DNA from: Paraburkholderia aromaticivorans | Lineage (GTDB): Bacteria; Pseudomonadota; Gammaproteobacteria; Burkholderiales; Burkholderiaceae | Direction: 5' to 3' | Length of the DNA stretch: 64,000 bases | NCBI RefSeq assembly: GCF_002278075.1 | Contig: NZ_CP022990.1 | Span: 434,001-498,000 of the forward strand | Shown here: positions 29,773 through 38,274 of the stretch, one piece after another | Position numbering within the stretch: position 1 is the stretch's first letter | Layout of the letters: every line of letters begins with the position of its first letter | Program-made: the position numbers and the translations under genes | Notes under the pieces: model-generated | What the model was told of the DNA's origin: nothing | Database searches by the model: none | Seen by the model: the letters and a program-made list of their open reading frames with translations, nothing else

Positions 29773-29814
29773 AGAGCCAGATCGTCCACGCTGCACTTTA
29801 CGGGAGTCACCGCT

Positions 29815-30792
29815 GTGGCTGTGTTTGATGTCGATGAGATTGTCGAGGCGCTTCAGACGGTCCGCCAGCAATGGCGCGAAGTGCAGAAGCGCTCGCTCGA
29901 ACCGGGCGGGCGCGAATTACCGGGGCGCGAGGCGCTCGCGGAGATTATCGATACGCTCAAGGGCGTGCTGTTTCCGATGCGGCTGGGTCCGCCCGACCTG
30001 CGTCAGGAAAGCGAAAACTTCTACGTCGGGCACGCGCTCGATGCCGCGCTGCATGCGCTTCTGAGCCAGGCGCGGCTGGAGTTGCATTACCGCAGCCGGC
30101 ATCAGCCGCCGCCCGCCGCCACGATCGAAGCGCAGGCGGACATGGCGGTGCGCGCGTTCGCGGCGCGCTTGCCGGCGATTCGCAGCCTGCTCGACAGCGA
30201 CGTGCTGGCGGCGTTTCACGGCGACCCCGCAGCCGGCAGCGTGGACGAAGTGCTGCTGTGTTACCCGGGCGTGCTGGCGATGATCCATCACCGGCTGGCA
30301 CACGAGCTTTATGGGCTGGGCTTGCCGCTGCTCGCCCGCATTGTCGCCGAACTCGCGCATGCGCAAACCGGTATCGATATCCATCCCGGCGCGAAGATCG
30401 GCGCGGGGTTCTTCATCGATCACGGCACCGGCGTGGTGATCGGCGAAACGGCGGTCATCGGCGAGCGCGTGCGTCTTTACCAGGCCGTCACGCTCGGCGC
30501 GAAGCGTTTTCCACGCGATGCGCAGGGTCACCTGGAAAAAGGCCGTGCACGCCATCCGATCGTCGAGGACGACGTGGTGATCTACGCGGGCGCGACCATT
30601 CTTGGCCGCGTCACGCTCGGCCGCGGTTCGGTGATCGGCGGCAATGTGTGGCTGACGCAGGACGTCGCGCCGGGCTCGCATGTGACGCAGGCCGTGTCGC
30701 GCAACGAGGGCGCTGGCGCCGCCGTGAATGCCGGGCGCTCGCCGCGCGGTCATGCGGACGCCACCGCTGTCGCGGCGAGGGCCGCACGATGA
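29815..30792 (+). CDS. Serine O-acetyltransferase (EpsC/CysE type)
   Basis: 325 residues. Acetylates serine to O-acetylserine, the acceptor for sulfide in cysteine synthesis. A helical N-domain (about 1-185) with MIHHRLAHELYGLGLPLLAR near 160 precedes a left-handed hexapeptide helix, with IHPGAKIGAGFFIDHGTGVV near 190 (catalytic His-Asp) and VIGGNVWLTQDVAPGSHV near 275. The length and N-domain match the EpsC form that accompanies encapsulins rather than short CysE. It starts at GTG 29815 after CGGGAG. Its stop overlaps the Xre gene by four bases. It probably refills the cysteine pool used by the desulfurase. Confidence 0.93.
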   Translation: MAVFDVDEIVEALQTVRQQWREVQKRSLEPGGRELPGREALAEIIDTLKGVLFPMRLGPPDLRQESENFYVGHALDAALHALLSQARLELHYRSRHQPPPAATIEAQADMAVRAFAARLPAIRSLLDSDVLAAFHGDPAAGSVDEVLLCYPGVLAMIHHRLAHELYGLGLPLLARIVAELAHAQTGIDIHPGAKIGAGFFIDHGTGVVIGETAVIGERVRLYQAVTLGAKRFPRDAQGHLEKGRARHPIVEDDVVIYAGATILGRVTLGRGSVIGGNVWLTQDVAPGSHVTQAVSRNEGAGAAVNAGRSPRGHADATAVAARAAR

Positions 30793-31064
30793 GCGGACTG
30801 GTCAGGGAGTTCGGTGCCGCGGTGCGGCGGCTTCGCGAGACCCGCGGCTGGTCTCAGGAGCAACTGGCCGAGTACGCCGGACTCAACCGCTCGTATGTCG
30901 GCGAAGTCGAACGCGGCTCCGCGATCGCGTCGATCGTCACGGTCGACAAACTGGCCCGCGCATTCCAGGTGCCGATCGAGCACCTGCTCACCCCGGCTTC
31001 CGACCCCGCGGGCATCGCCGCATTCGCGCGCGCTGCGTTCGTCGATCCCGCATCGGCGAGCTAG
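30789..31064 (+). CDS. Xre-family helix-turn-helix regulator
   Basis: 91 residues, essentially one Cro/C1-type HTH: VRRLRETRGWSQEQLAEYAG near 12 and LNRSYVGEVERGS near 32 form the helices, followed by LARAFQVPIEHLL. It has no effector domain. The ATG overlaps the acetyltransferase stop (ATGA) and the encapsulin gene begins 107 bases later, so it sits inside the sulfur-storage operon and is a likely local regulator of shell expression. Confidence 0.93.
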   Translation: MSGLVREFGAAVRRLRETRGWSQEQLAEYAGLNRSYVGEVERGSAIASIVTVDKLARAFQVPIEHLLTPASDPAGIAAFARAAFVDPASAS

Positions 31065-31171
31065 ATCCCGCTTTACCGTCTATAGCATGTTGAAGGGCCG
31101 GGGTGGTCTCTCGATAATCGCTTTTGCTCATAAGCTTTCCCGCTTTTCTTCTATCAACCCCGGAGCTTCAG
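31065..31171 (+). promoter_or_regulatory. Internal leader of the encapsulin gene with ATAAGCTT motif
   Basis: A 107-base gap, the longest within the operon. It contains TATAGCAT near 31081, ATAAGCTT at 31130-31137 and a TATCAA hexamer at 31152-31157, and ends with GGAG six bases before the encapsulin ATG. The octamer repeats the one found twice upstream of the importer at 22611. This suggests a separate, regulated promoter for shell and cargo. Confidence 0.4.
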
Positions 31172-32104
31172 ATGACAGCAACAGTGGGCGGCCTGACGGC
31201 GCTCGGCGATAACGCAGCACGGCAACTAGCCAATGCCACCAAAACCGTTCCGCAACTTGCCACGATCACGCCGCGCTGGCTGACTCATTTGCTGCAATGG
31301 CTGCCGGTCGAGGCAGGCATCTATCGCCTGAACCAGGTGAAGAATCCGGAAGCCGTGGTGGCCGCCTGCACCGCGCGCGAAGATGAAAGCATCCTGCCGC
31401 GCACCTTCGTGCCGTACGAAGAGCAGCCGCGCGAGTACTTCCTGAATGCCGTCAGCACGGTCCTCGACGTCCACACGCGGATCTCGGATCTGTATAGCAG
31501 CCCGCACGATCAGATCAAGGAACAACTGCGCCTCACGATCGAGACGATCAAGGAATTGCAGGAAAGCCAGTTGATCAACAACCCGGATTACGGCCTGCTC
31601 GCCAACGTGGCGGAAGAGCAGCGCGTGTTTCCGCTGACCGGCGCGCCGACCCCCGACGATCTGGACGAACTGTTGACCAGGGTCTGGAAAGAGCCGGCGT
31701 TCTTCCTGACGCATCCGCTCGCGATCGCCGCCTTTGGCCGCGAATGCACGCGCCGTGGCGTGCCGCCGCCGACGGTCAGCCTGTTCGGCTCGCAGTTCCT
31801 CACATGGCGCGGCATTCCGCTGATTCCGTCGGACAAGGTGCCGGTTGCCGACGGCAAGACCAAGATTTTGCTGCTGCGCGTGGGCGACAAGCGCCAGGGC
31901 GTGGTCGGCCTGTTCCAGCCGGGTGTGGCCGGCGAGCAGGGGCCGGGTCTGTCGGTCCGCTTCATGGGCATCAACAATCACGCGATCGCGTCGTATCTGA
32001 TCTCGCTCTATTGCTCGCTCGCCGTGCATTCGCCGGACGCGCTGGCGGTTCTCGATGACGTGGAGATCGGCAAGTACCATGACTACCCAGACACCTACAA
32101 GTAA
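31172..32104 (+). CDS. Family 2A encapsulin shell protein (SrpI-like)
   Basis: 310 residues with the HK97 phage-capsid fold that self-assembles into a nanocompartment. It matches the cyanobacterial SrpI type closely: the N-arm segment ARQLANATKTVPQLATITPR near 15, VHTRISDLYSSPHDQIKEQL near 100, EPAFFLTHPLAIAAFGRECT near 174 and VRFMGINNHAIASYLISLYC near 270. There is no family 2B cyclic-nucleotide-binding insertion, so it is family 2A, whose cargo is a cysteine desulfurase. The next gene is exactly that and overlaps it. The start follows GGAG. Work on this family shows shells that sequester desulfurase and store elemental sulfur; here that is inferred. Confidence 0.97.
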   Translation: MTATVGGLTALGDNAARQLANATKTVPQLATITPRWLTHLLQWLPVEAGIYRLNQVKNPEAVVAACTAREDESILPRTFVPYEEQPREYFLNAVSTVLDVHTRISDLYSSPHDQIKEQLRLTIETIKELQESQLINNPDYGLLANVAEEQRVFPLTGAPTPDDLDELLTRVWKEPAFFLTHPLAIAAFGRECTRRGVPPPTVSLFGSQFLTWRGIPLIPSDKVPVADGKTKILLLRVGDKRQGVVGLFQPGVAGEQGPGLSVRFMGINNHAIASYLISLYCSLAVHSPDALAVLDDVEIGKYHDYPDTYK

Positions 32105-34166
32105 GCCCATGGAGAGCGTCCTGCCGCACGATGTGCCGGGCGGTCCGTCCGCAGGTTTGCCGGCGGGTTTGCCAGATCCCGCCACGTTGGCGTCGCTGGC
32201 GAATGCGTTCTTTTCGGCGTTGCCGGGCAATGCGCCGCAGTCGGGCGCGACGCCCGGCGTCGCCGGCACGCTGCCGTTCACGGCGCCGGTGATCAGCGAG
32301 ATCAGCAATCCTGCGCCGGCGGGTTCGCCACTCGCGGGCCCTGGCGGCACGGGTACGGGCGTGCCCGGTGCCGCTTTGCCGCAAGGCCACGTGCCCGGTG
32401 GCAACCTGCTGCCCTCGTCGCCCACGCATGTCCTGTCGCTGGGCAACCGCGCGCCTGCGCTGGCGCCGCATGCAACGGCGCAGAACGGTTTGCCCGATAG
32501 CGTCGTGACCATTGCGCCCGCACTCGATCCGCGCTTTGGCGGCGCCGCGCTGGGTGTGCCGCAAGGGCATGGCGCGCAGCGTCCGGCCGCCGGTGGTGCT
32601 TCGCCGGGTTCGCCGGTCTCGCCTGCTTCTCCGGTCTCGCCGGTCTGCGCATCGCCGTTCTATTTCGTGAGCGAATCGGGCCAGCCTCACTCCGCGACCA
32701 CAGCATCGCCGGATATCGTCGTGCCGGTCTGGAACGAGGTCAGTGCGCAATCGTTCGGTCTGCCGGGTGTCGACGAACCGCTTGCCGAGCAACGTTTCCC
32801 CTATGACCGTCCCGCTGCCTCGCATGCGGCGCCGCCGTCGAAGCCCGCGGCACACACGGGCGGCTCGCACTATTTCCTGAATCCGGGCGAGCCGTCGCGC
32901 TCCGCGGGGCAGGTGCCAGGCGTGCCGCATGCCGGAGCGTCCGCCCATCCGCCATTCGACGTGAATGCGATTCGCCGTGATTTCCCGATTCTGCAGGAGC
33001 GAGTGAACGGCCGCCAGCTGGTGTGGTTCGACAATGCCGCGACCACGCACAAACCGCAGGCGGTGATCGACCGGCTGGCGTATTTCTACGCGCATGAAAA
33101 CTCGAACATTCATCGAGCCGCTCATGCGCTGGCCGGCCGCGCCACGGACGCGTACGAAGCCGCGCGCAGCAAGGTGCAGCGTTTCATCGGCGCGGCCTCG
33201 CCGGAGGAAATCATCTTCGTGCGCGGCACCACCGAAGCAATCAACCTGATCGCGAAGACGTGGGGCGTCAAGCATGTCGGCGAGGGGGACGAGATCATCG
33301 TCTCGCACCTCGAGCATCACGCCAACATCGTGCCGTGGCAGCAGCTTGCCGCGCAAACCGGTGCGAAGCTGCGGGTGATTCCGGTCGATGACAGCGGCCA
33401 GGTGCTGCTCGACGAATACCGGCGGCTGCTCAATGACCGCACGAAAATCGTCTCCGTCACGCAGGTGTCGAACGCGCTCGGCACGGTGGTGCCGGTCAAG
33501 GAGATTGTCGAGCTCGCGCATCGGGCGGGCGCGAAGGCATTGGTCGACGGCGCGCAGTCGGTATCGCACATGCGGGTGGACGTGCAGGCCATCGACGCGG
33601 ACTTCTTCGTGTTTTCGGGTCACAAGGTGTTCGGTCCGACCGGCATCGGCGTGGTCTACGGCAAGCGCGCGATTCTGGAAGACATGCCGCCGTGGCAGGG
33701 CGGCGGCAACATGATCGCCGACGTGACGTTCGAGCGCACGGTGTTCCAGCCGCCGCCGAATCGTTTCGAAGCCGGCACGGGCAATATCGCCGATGCAGTG
33801 GGTCTGGGCGCGGCAATCGATTACGTTCAGCGCGTGGGCATCGAGAATATCGCGCGCTACGAGCACGATCTGCTGGCGTATGCGACGAGCGTGTTGCAAC
33901 CGGTGCCCGGTGTGCGTCTGATCGGCACCGCGCGCGACAAGGCGAGCGTGCTGTCCTTCGTGCTGAAGGGCTACGAGACCGAGGAAGTCGGTCAGGCGCT
34001 CAACGAAGAGGGCATTGCCGTGCGCTCGGGGCATCACTGTGCGCAGCCGATCTTGCGACGCTTCGGCGTCGAAGCGACCGTGCGGCCGTCGCTCGCGTTC
34101 TATAACACCTGCGATGAAGTCGACGCGCTGGTGTCGGTGGTGCGACGGTTGTCTTCACGACGCTAA
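32079..34166 (+). CDS. Encapsulin cargo cysteine desulfurase with long disordered N-terminal domain
   Basis: About 695 residues from ATG 32079; ATG 32109 is an alternative. Residues 1-290 are Pro/Gly/Ala/Ser-rich and predicted disordered, with short motifs that could dock to the shell: DPATLASLANAFFSALPG (33-50), SPFYFVSE (192-199) and HYFLNPGEPSR (about 264-274). Residues 293-695 are a SufS-like PLP desulfurase: VWFDNAATTHKP near 314, PLP lysine 516 in FSGHKVFGPTG, catalytic Cys654 in RSGHHCAQPILRRFG. It converts cysteine to alanine plus enzyme persulfide. The gene overlaps the encapsulin gene by 26 bases, giving translational coupling of cargo to shell. Confidence 0.95.
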   Translation: MTTQTPTSKPMESVLPHDVPGGPSAGLPAGLPDPATLASLANAFFSALPGNAPQSGATPGVAGTLPFTAPVISEISNPAPAGSPLAGPGGTGTGVPGAALPQGHVPGGNLLPSSPTHVLSLGNRAPALAPHATAQNGLPDSVVTIAPALDPRFGGAALGVPQGHGAQRPAAGGASPGSPVSPASPVSPVCASPFYFVSESGQPHSATTASPDIVVPVWNEVSAQSFGLPGVDEPLAEQRFPYDRPAASHAAPPSKPAAHTGGSHYFLNPGEPSRSAGQVPGVPHAGASAHPPFDVNAIRRDFPILQERVNGRQLVWFDNAATTHKPQAVIDRLAYFYAHENSNIHRAAHALAGRATDAYEAARSKVQRFIGAASPEEIIFVRGTTEAINLIAKTWGVKHVGEGDEIIVSHLEHHANIVPWQQLAAQTGAKLRVIPVDDSGQVLLDEYRRLLNDRTKIVSVTQVSNALGTVVPVKEIVELAHRAGAKALVDGAQSVSHMRVDVQAIDADFFVFSGHKVFGPTGIGVVYGKRAILEDMPPWQGGGNMIADVTFERTVFQPPPNRFEAGTGNIADAVGLGAAIDYVQRVGIENIARYEHDLLAYATSVLQPVPGVRLIGTARDKASVLSFVLKGYETEEVGQALNEEGIAVRSGHHCAQPILRRFGVEATVRPSLAFYNTCDEVDALVSVVRRLSSRR

Positions 34167-34168
34167 AC

Positions 34169-34205
34169 AAAGGCGGCGGCCGGCCACGGCTGCCGCCTTT
34201 TTCCT
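34169..34205 (+). terminator. Rho-independent terminator of the encapsulin operon
   Basis: AAAGGCGGC (34169-34177) pairs with GCCGCCTTT (34192-34200) as a nine-base stem with a GC-rich loop, followed by T-residues (34198-34202). It lies three bases after the desulfurase stop codon. Confidence 0.9.
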
Positions 34206-34388
34206 TCATGCGCCGCGCGAGCGGCAATGCCCGCGCTTTCCACCGCGTCATTATCCACCGCGTCATTTCCGCCGTGTCACATAGCGCGCGCCGACGGTCC
34301 GCATCGCCGGCCACTGCTTGTGCCCCCCCGCCAACAGGACGCGAAGACACGCAGGACGCGCCCCCGTACGAGGCGCCGAGTCGAGCGT

Positions 34389-35744
34389 TCACGCGGTCGC
34401 CGCCGCTTCCCGTGTTTCGAGGTGGCGGCTCACGGGCCGTTGCAGCCTGAAATGCTCGCGCAACGTGCGCCCTTCATACGCGGTACGAAAGATGCCACGC
34501 TGTTGCAAAAGCGGCACCACGCCGTCCGCGAAATCCTGCAAACCGCCCGGCAAAACATCCGGCATGAGATTGAACCCATCGGCGGCGCCGCCTTTGAACC
34601 AGTGTTCGATATCGTCGGCAATCTGCTCCGGCGTGCCGACGATCACCCGGTGCCCGCCACCGCCCGCCAGCGCGCGGATCAACTGGCGAGCCGTGTAGCC
34701 ATTCGAGCGCGCTTGCGCGAGCGTGGCATGGAAGAACGTGTGATTGCCGTTGCCGCCGCCGGGCAGTGACAGATCATCCGGCAGGCGCTCGTCGAGTTTC
34801 AGGCGCTCGACGCTCACGCCCAAGATGCCCGCGAGCCGGGTGAGGCTGTAGGTCCACGGGATCAGGTCGACCAGTTCATCGCGACGGCGCAGCGCTTGCG
34901 CCTCGGTCGCGCCGATGATGGTGGTCAGGCCGGGCAACACGCGGATCGCGTCGTCGCCGCGTCCCCATGCCGCGGCGCGCGATTTGAGTTCACGCGCGTA
35001 AGAAGCCGCTTCGTCGAACGACTGCGACGCGGAGAACACGGCTTCCGCGTGGCGCGACGCAAGCTCCCGCCCATCCGCCGAGCCGCCGGCCTGGACCAGC
35101 ACGGGATGACCCTGAGCACTGCGCGGCAGATTGAACGGGCCGTCCACGTTGAAGTATTTACCGCGATGGTCGATGCGATGCACTTTCGCCGCATCGACGA
35201 AACGGCCGTTCACCTTGTCGCCGATCAAGGCGTCGTCTTCCCAGCTATCCCACAGCGCCTTCACGACCTGCGTGAATTCGGCCGCGCGCTCGTAGCGCGC
35301 GGCGTGATCGGGCACCGCCTCGCGGCCGAAGTTGCGCGCCGAGCCGAGGTCCGCGGTCGTCACGATGTTCCAGCCCGCGCGCCCCGCGCTGAGGTGATCG
35401 AGCGTGGCGAAGCGCCGCGCGATGTTATATGGCTCGTTATAACTGGTCGACGCCGTGCCGATCACGCCGATATGGGTCGTGGCCGAAGCAATGCCGGCCA
35501 GCAAAACGGTCGGCTCCAGCGCGGTGATCGGCCGGAAGTCGATCTGATCCGCGATCGACGCATTGTCGGCGAGAAACACGGCATCGAACTTCGCCGCCTC
35601 GGCAATCTGCGCGACGCGAACGTAATGAGCGATATCGATGAACGCGCGAGGATCCGCGTCGTCGGTGCGCCACGCGGAAGGGACGAAGCCCGAGTGGAGG
35701 ATGTTGACGTTCAGATGGAGCTGGCGCGGCGGGTCGGTTCTCAT
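34389..35744 (-). CDS. DszA/NtaA-family FMNH2-dependent monooxygenase
   Basis: 451-residue luciferase-like flavoprotein. LHLNVNILHSGFVPSAWR at the start, RFATLDHLSAGRAGWNIVTT near 110, the substrate-loop region HRIDHRGKYFNVDGPFNLPR near 187, and the tail GGAADGFNLMPDVLPGGLQD mark the NtaA/SnaA/DszA branch. These enzymes use free FMNH2 from a separate reductase and include DszA (sulfone) and nitrilotriacetate or pristinamycin oxidases. The start was set at MRTDPPRQLHLN. It is a single-gene unit near other organosulfur oxygenases; the substrate is unknown. Confidence 0.92.
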   Translation of the reverse strand: MRTDPPRQLHLNVNILHSGFVPSAWRTDDADPRAFIDIAHYVRVAQIAEAAKFDAVFLADNASIADQIDFRPITALEPTVLLAGIASATTHIGVIGTASTSYNEPYNIARRFATLDHLSAGRAGWNIVTTADLGSARNFGREAVPDHAARYERAAEFTQVVKALWDSWEDDALIGDKVNGRFVDAAKVHRIDHRGKYFNVDGPFNLPRSAQGHPVLVQAGGSADGRELASRHAEAVFSASQSFDEAASYARELKSRAAAWGRGDDAIRVLPGLTTIIGATEAQALRRRDELVDLIPWTYSLTRLAGILGVSVERLKLDERLPDDLSLPGGGNGNHTFFHATLAQARSNGYTARQLIRALAGGGGHRVIVGTPEQIADDIEHWFKGGAADGFNLMPDVLPGGLQDFADGVVPLLQQRGIFRTAYEGRTLREHFRLQRPVSRHLETREAAATA

Positions 35745-36113
35745 GGGTCGTGTCGAATGCAGGAGGGGCCAGCGACGAAGGAGCAAAGCATCTGGCCGAT
35801 GCTTGAATTGTCGATTGGCCGGCCATTCGAGACCACTAACGAATTGTGGCATCGATATGCCGGCAACGACTAAGGTTCGTCGGTCCGGAGCGTGAGCAAG
35901 AACCTGCGCAAGAACGTGAGTAGGAACGTGAGTAAAAAGCGGCGCCTCGTGCGGCCCGCGATTGCGGTCCGCGACGTGCCGGTCGATTCATAACCATATC
36001 GGAACTCGGTCTTTCCAAATTCCGGCGAACACTGCCATGCTTTGACTCAGGCCCTGCGCGGGTTCAGCGCACGGCGTTCATTTCATAACCGCAGTGACCT
36101 ACCTTTATCGAGT
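35745..36113. other. Intergenic region with 12-base tandem repeats
   Basis: 369 bases between the DszA-like gene (minus) and a small winged-helix gene (plus), holding both upstream regions. The only structure I see is the tandem repeat at 35898-35933. Confidence 0.4.
35898..35933. repeat. Three 12-base tandem repeats
   Basis: AAGAACCTGCGC, AAGAACGTGAGT and AGGAACGTGAGT follow one another without gaps. The last two differ at one position. The repeat lies in a non-coding divergent region about 150 bases upstream of the DszA-like gene start. Confidence 0.65.
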
Positions 36114-36449
36114 ATGGATCCATTGATCGAGAGTCTGATGCTGAAGATGAGACACAGCCGCGTCTACACGGCCGTGACTTTCGCCCGTCTGTTCGGCGTA
36201 TCGGAGAAAGCCGTGGAAGCGGCGCTCGCCACGCTGATCGCAAGCGGCAAGGTGCGCACCTGCATCAATGCCAGGCGCGATGTCGGCTACTGTTTGTCTG
36301 GCGCCACGCCGGTTTCCGGTTCGCCGCTCCGCTCCGATGCAACCACCGTTGCCACGCCGCCTTTGACGCGCCGCGTGGACGGCGCGCTGGCGGGCTACGA
36401 CAGGCAGCTCGATGCGCATCGCTCGCTCGCCATGCTCGTGCGGCGCTAA
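36114..36449 (+). CDS. Small winged-helix DNA-binding-like protein
   Basis: 111 residues from ATG 36114. The first 65 residues (MRHSRVYTAVTFARLFGVSE, then KAVEAALATLIASGKVRTC) read as a winged helix-turn-helix: two helices, a recognition helix and a wing ending RRDVGYCLSG. The rest is low-complexity followed by a short C-terminal helix. I do not recognise a named family. It could regulate the neighbouring amino-acid importer or the DszA-like gene. Confidence 0.65.
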   Translation: MDPLIESLMLKMRHSRVYTAVTFARLFGVSEKAVEAALATLIASGKVRTCINARRDVGYCLSGATPVSGSPLRSDATTVATPPLTRRVDGALAGYDRQLDAHRSLAMLVRR

Positions 36450-36619
36450 CGGGTTTGCGACGGCGGCCATTGACGCGTGCATTATCAGCAGGGCTGCTTA
36501 GCACCTGAGAATTGCTTGGTTCGTGCCGTCCGCATGCGTTGTTAGAGTCTGCGTCTCACGCTCAGGGCGCGCGCCGTTCGATAACGCGCGGCCCATCAAA
36601 ACAACAGGAAACCACCGTT

Positions 36620-37438
36620 ATGAATCTCAGAGTGCTTGGCGCAGTGATCGCCGGAAGTCTGCTTGTCATGTCCGCTGCCGCGCACGCGGATCGCCTCGAC
36701 GACATCAAGAAAGCGGGTGTGTTGCGCGTGGCCGCATTCGACAGCAATCCGCCGTTCGGCTTCGTGGATCCGAAGAGCAACCAGATTGTCGGGCTCGACG
36801 TCGATTATGCGCGAGCGCTGGCGACGCGCCTTGGCGTCAAGCTCGAGATCCAGCCGACCAATCCGGCCAACCGCATCGCGTTCCTGAAGTCGGGCAAGGT
36901 GGATCTGGTGTTCGCCAACTTTACGATTACCGACGATCGCAAGAAGGAAGTGGACTTCAGCACCCCGTATTTTGCGTCCGGCACGCAATTCATCGCGAAG
37001 AAAGGCACGCTCACCTCGCCGCAGCAACTGAACGGTTTGCGGATCGGCGCTGACAAGGGCACGACCAATGAGCAGCAGGTGCGTGCGCAATTCCCGAGCG
37101 CCACGATCATTGCCTACGACGACACGCCGTTCGCATTCGCCGCGCTTCGCACGGGCAACGTGCAGGCGATCACGCAAGACGGGCCGAAGCTCGTCGCCTT
37201 GCTGGCGAAAGTGCCGGACAAGGCGAACTACGAGATCGCGCCGTTCACGATCTCCAACGACTACGAAGGCGTGGGCGTGCCGAAGGGCGAGACACGCCTG
37301 CTGGATGTCGTCAACGACACGCTGAAGGATCTGGAAGCCAAAGGTGCGGCCGGCAAGATCTACGATGCCTGGTTCGGCCCGAAGAGCGCCGCGCCGCTGC
37401 CGCGTCTGTTCAAGATCGGCGATCCGCAGAAGAGCTGA
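36620..37438 (+). CDS. Amino-acid ABC transporter substrate-binding protein (family 3)
   Basis: 272-residue periplasmic receptor with a Sec signal (cleavage after AHA near 22). Family 3 marks are GVLRVAAFDSNPPFGFVDPK near 32, GLDVDYARALATRLGVKLEI near 60, DLVFANFTITDDRKKEVDFS near 96 and GTTNEQQVRAQFP near 148. Polar amino acids, including cystine, are the usual ligands; the sulfur context favours a sulfur amino acid, but this is inference. It is followed by a strong hairpin and then two permease genes. Confidence 0.93.
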   Translation: MNLRVLGAVIAGSLLVMSAAAHADRLDDIKKAGVLRVAAFDSNPPFGFVDPKSNQIVGLDVDYARALATRLGVKLEIQPTNPANRIAFLKSGKVDLVFANFTITDDRKKEVDFSTPYFASGTQFIAKKGTLTSPQQLNGLRIGADKGTTNEQQVRAQFPSATIIAYDDTPFAFAALRTGNVQAITQDGPKLVALLAKVPDKANYEIAPFTISNDYEGVGVPKGETRLLDVVNDTLKDLEAKGAAGKIYDAWFGPKSAAPLPRLFKIGDPQKS

Positions 37439-37467
37439 CGGGCTTCGCTTCGCAGCCGCCTCGAACA

Positions 37468-37501
37468 GGCCCGGTCACTGCCCAAAACGCGTGACCGGGC
37501 C
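37468..37501 (+). terminator. Intercistronic hairpin between receptor and permease genes
   Basis: GGCCCGGTCAC (37468-37478) pairs perfectly with GTGACCGGGCC (37491-37501) over 11 bases around a 12-base loop, followed by TTCTT. As a partial terminator or RNA-stabilising stem, it would give more receptor than permease. Confidence 0.7.
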
Positions 37502-37533
37502 TTCTTGCTGATACGGAACCGCGTTTTTTTCGA

Positions 37534-38274
37534 ATGCACCTCATGAATTTCTGGCTGGATCCGCGTTATCTCGGCTGGCTCGCACAGGGCTTTCTCGTCA
37601 CCCTGATGCTGTCGGCATGCGTGAGCGTCTGCGCGACGCTGCTTGGATTCGGGCTGGCAATGGCCCATATCGCGCAACATCGCACGGTCGCTGCGGCCGC
37701 GAGGGCCTACGTACTCGTGTTTCGCAATTCTCCGCTGCTGGTGCAATTGCTGTTCTGGTACTTCGGCGCGGCGGCGCTGCTGCCGCAACCGTGGATGACG
37801 TGGCTGACCACGCCGCATGGGTTGAGCGCTGGGCCGTTTGCGCTGCACTGGCCGAGCTTCGAGCTGTTCGCCGGCTGGCTCGGCCTGACCTGCTATAGCA
37901 CAGCCTTCATCGCAGAGGAGTTTCGCGCCGGAATCCGTGGCGTGGGCATCGCGCAATACCACGCGGGCGCCGCATTGGGCATGACGCGTTACACGACGCT
38001 GCGGCACGTCGTTCTTCCGCAAGCGGTGCGTATCGCCACGCCGCCGCTCGCGGGGCAATACATGAATATCGTGAAGAACTCGTCGCTGACGATGGCGATC
38101 GGCGTGGCCGAACTCTCTTACATGTCGCGTCAGGTCGACACGGAAAGCTTCCGGACCTTTCAGGCCTTCGGCACGGCGACCGTGCTGTATATCGGCGCTA
38201 TCGCGCTGATCGAAACGGCGTTGGTGATCTGGCAACGCACCGGTGCGCGGGCGTTGCAGCGGGGCCGGGCATGA
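37534..38274 (+). CDS. Amino-acid ABC transporter permease (HisM/GlnP type), first
   Basis: 246-residue inner-membrane permease. Hydrophobic segments lie near 17-40, 58-85, 100-125 and 195-230, with the EAA coupling loop FRAGIRGVGIAQYHAGAALG near 131 and LRHVVLPQAVRIATPPLAGQ following. VFRNSPLLVQLLFWYF near 65 is typical of polar amino-acid permeases. ATG 37534 or the in-frame ATG at 37543 could be used. Its stop overlaps the next permease (ATGA). Confidence 0.94.
   Translation: MHLMNFWLDPRYLGWLAQGFLVTLMLSACVSVCATLLGFGLAMAHIAQHRTVAAAARAYVLVFRNSPLLVQLLFWYFGAAALLPQPWMTWLTTPHGLSAGPFALHWPSFELFAGWLGLTCYSTAFIAEEFRAGIRGVGIAQYHAGAALGMTRYTTLRHVVLPQAVRIATPPLAGQYMNIVKNSSLTMAIGVAELSYMSRQVDTESFRTFQAFGTATVLYIGAIALIETALVIWQRTGARALQRGRA

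Noticed and set aside
31971..34037. 688-codon frame antisense to the desulfurase
   Set aside because: The sense strand has PLP lysine and catalytic cysteine motifs; the antisense product is low-complexity Arg-rich.
35892..35993. 33-codon GTG frame through the 12-base repeats
   Set aside because: The GGAG is too close to the GTG and the product is a repeat artefact.
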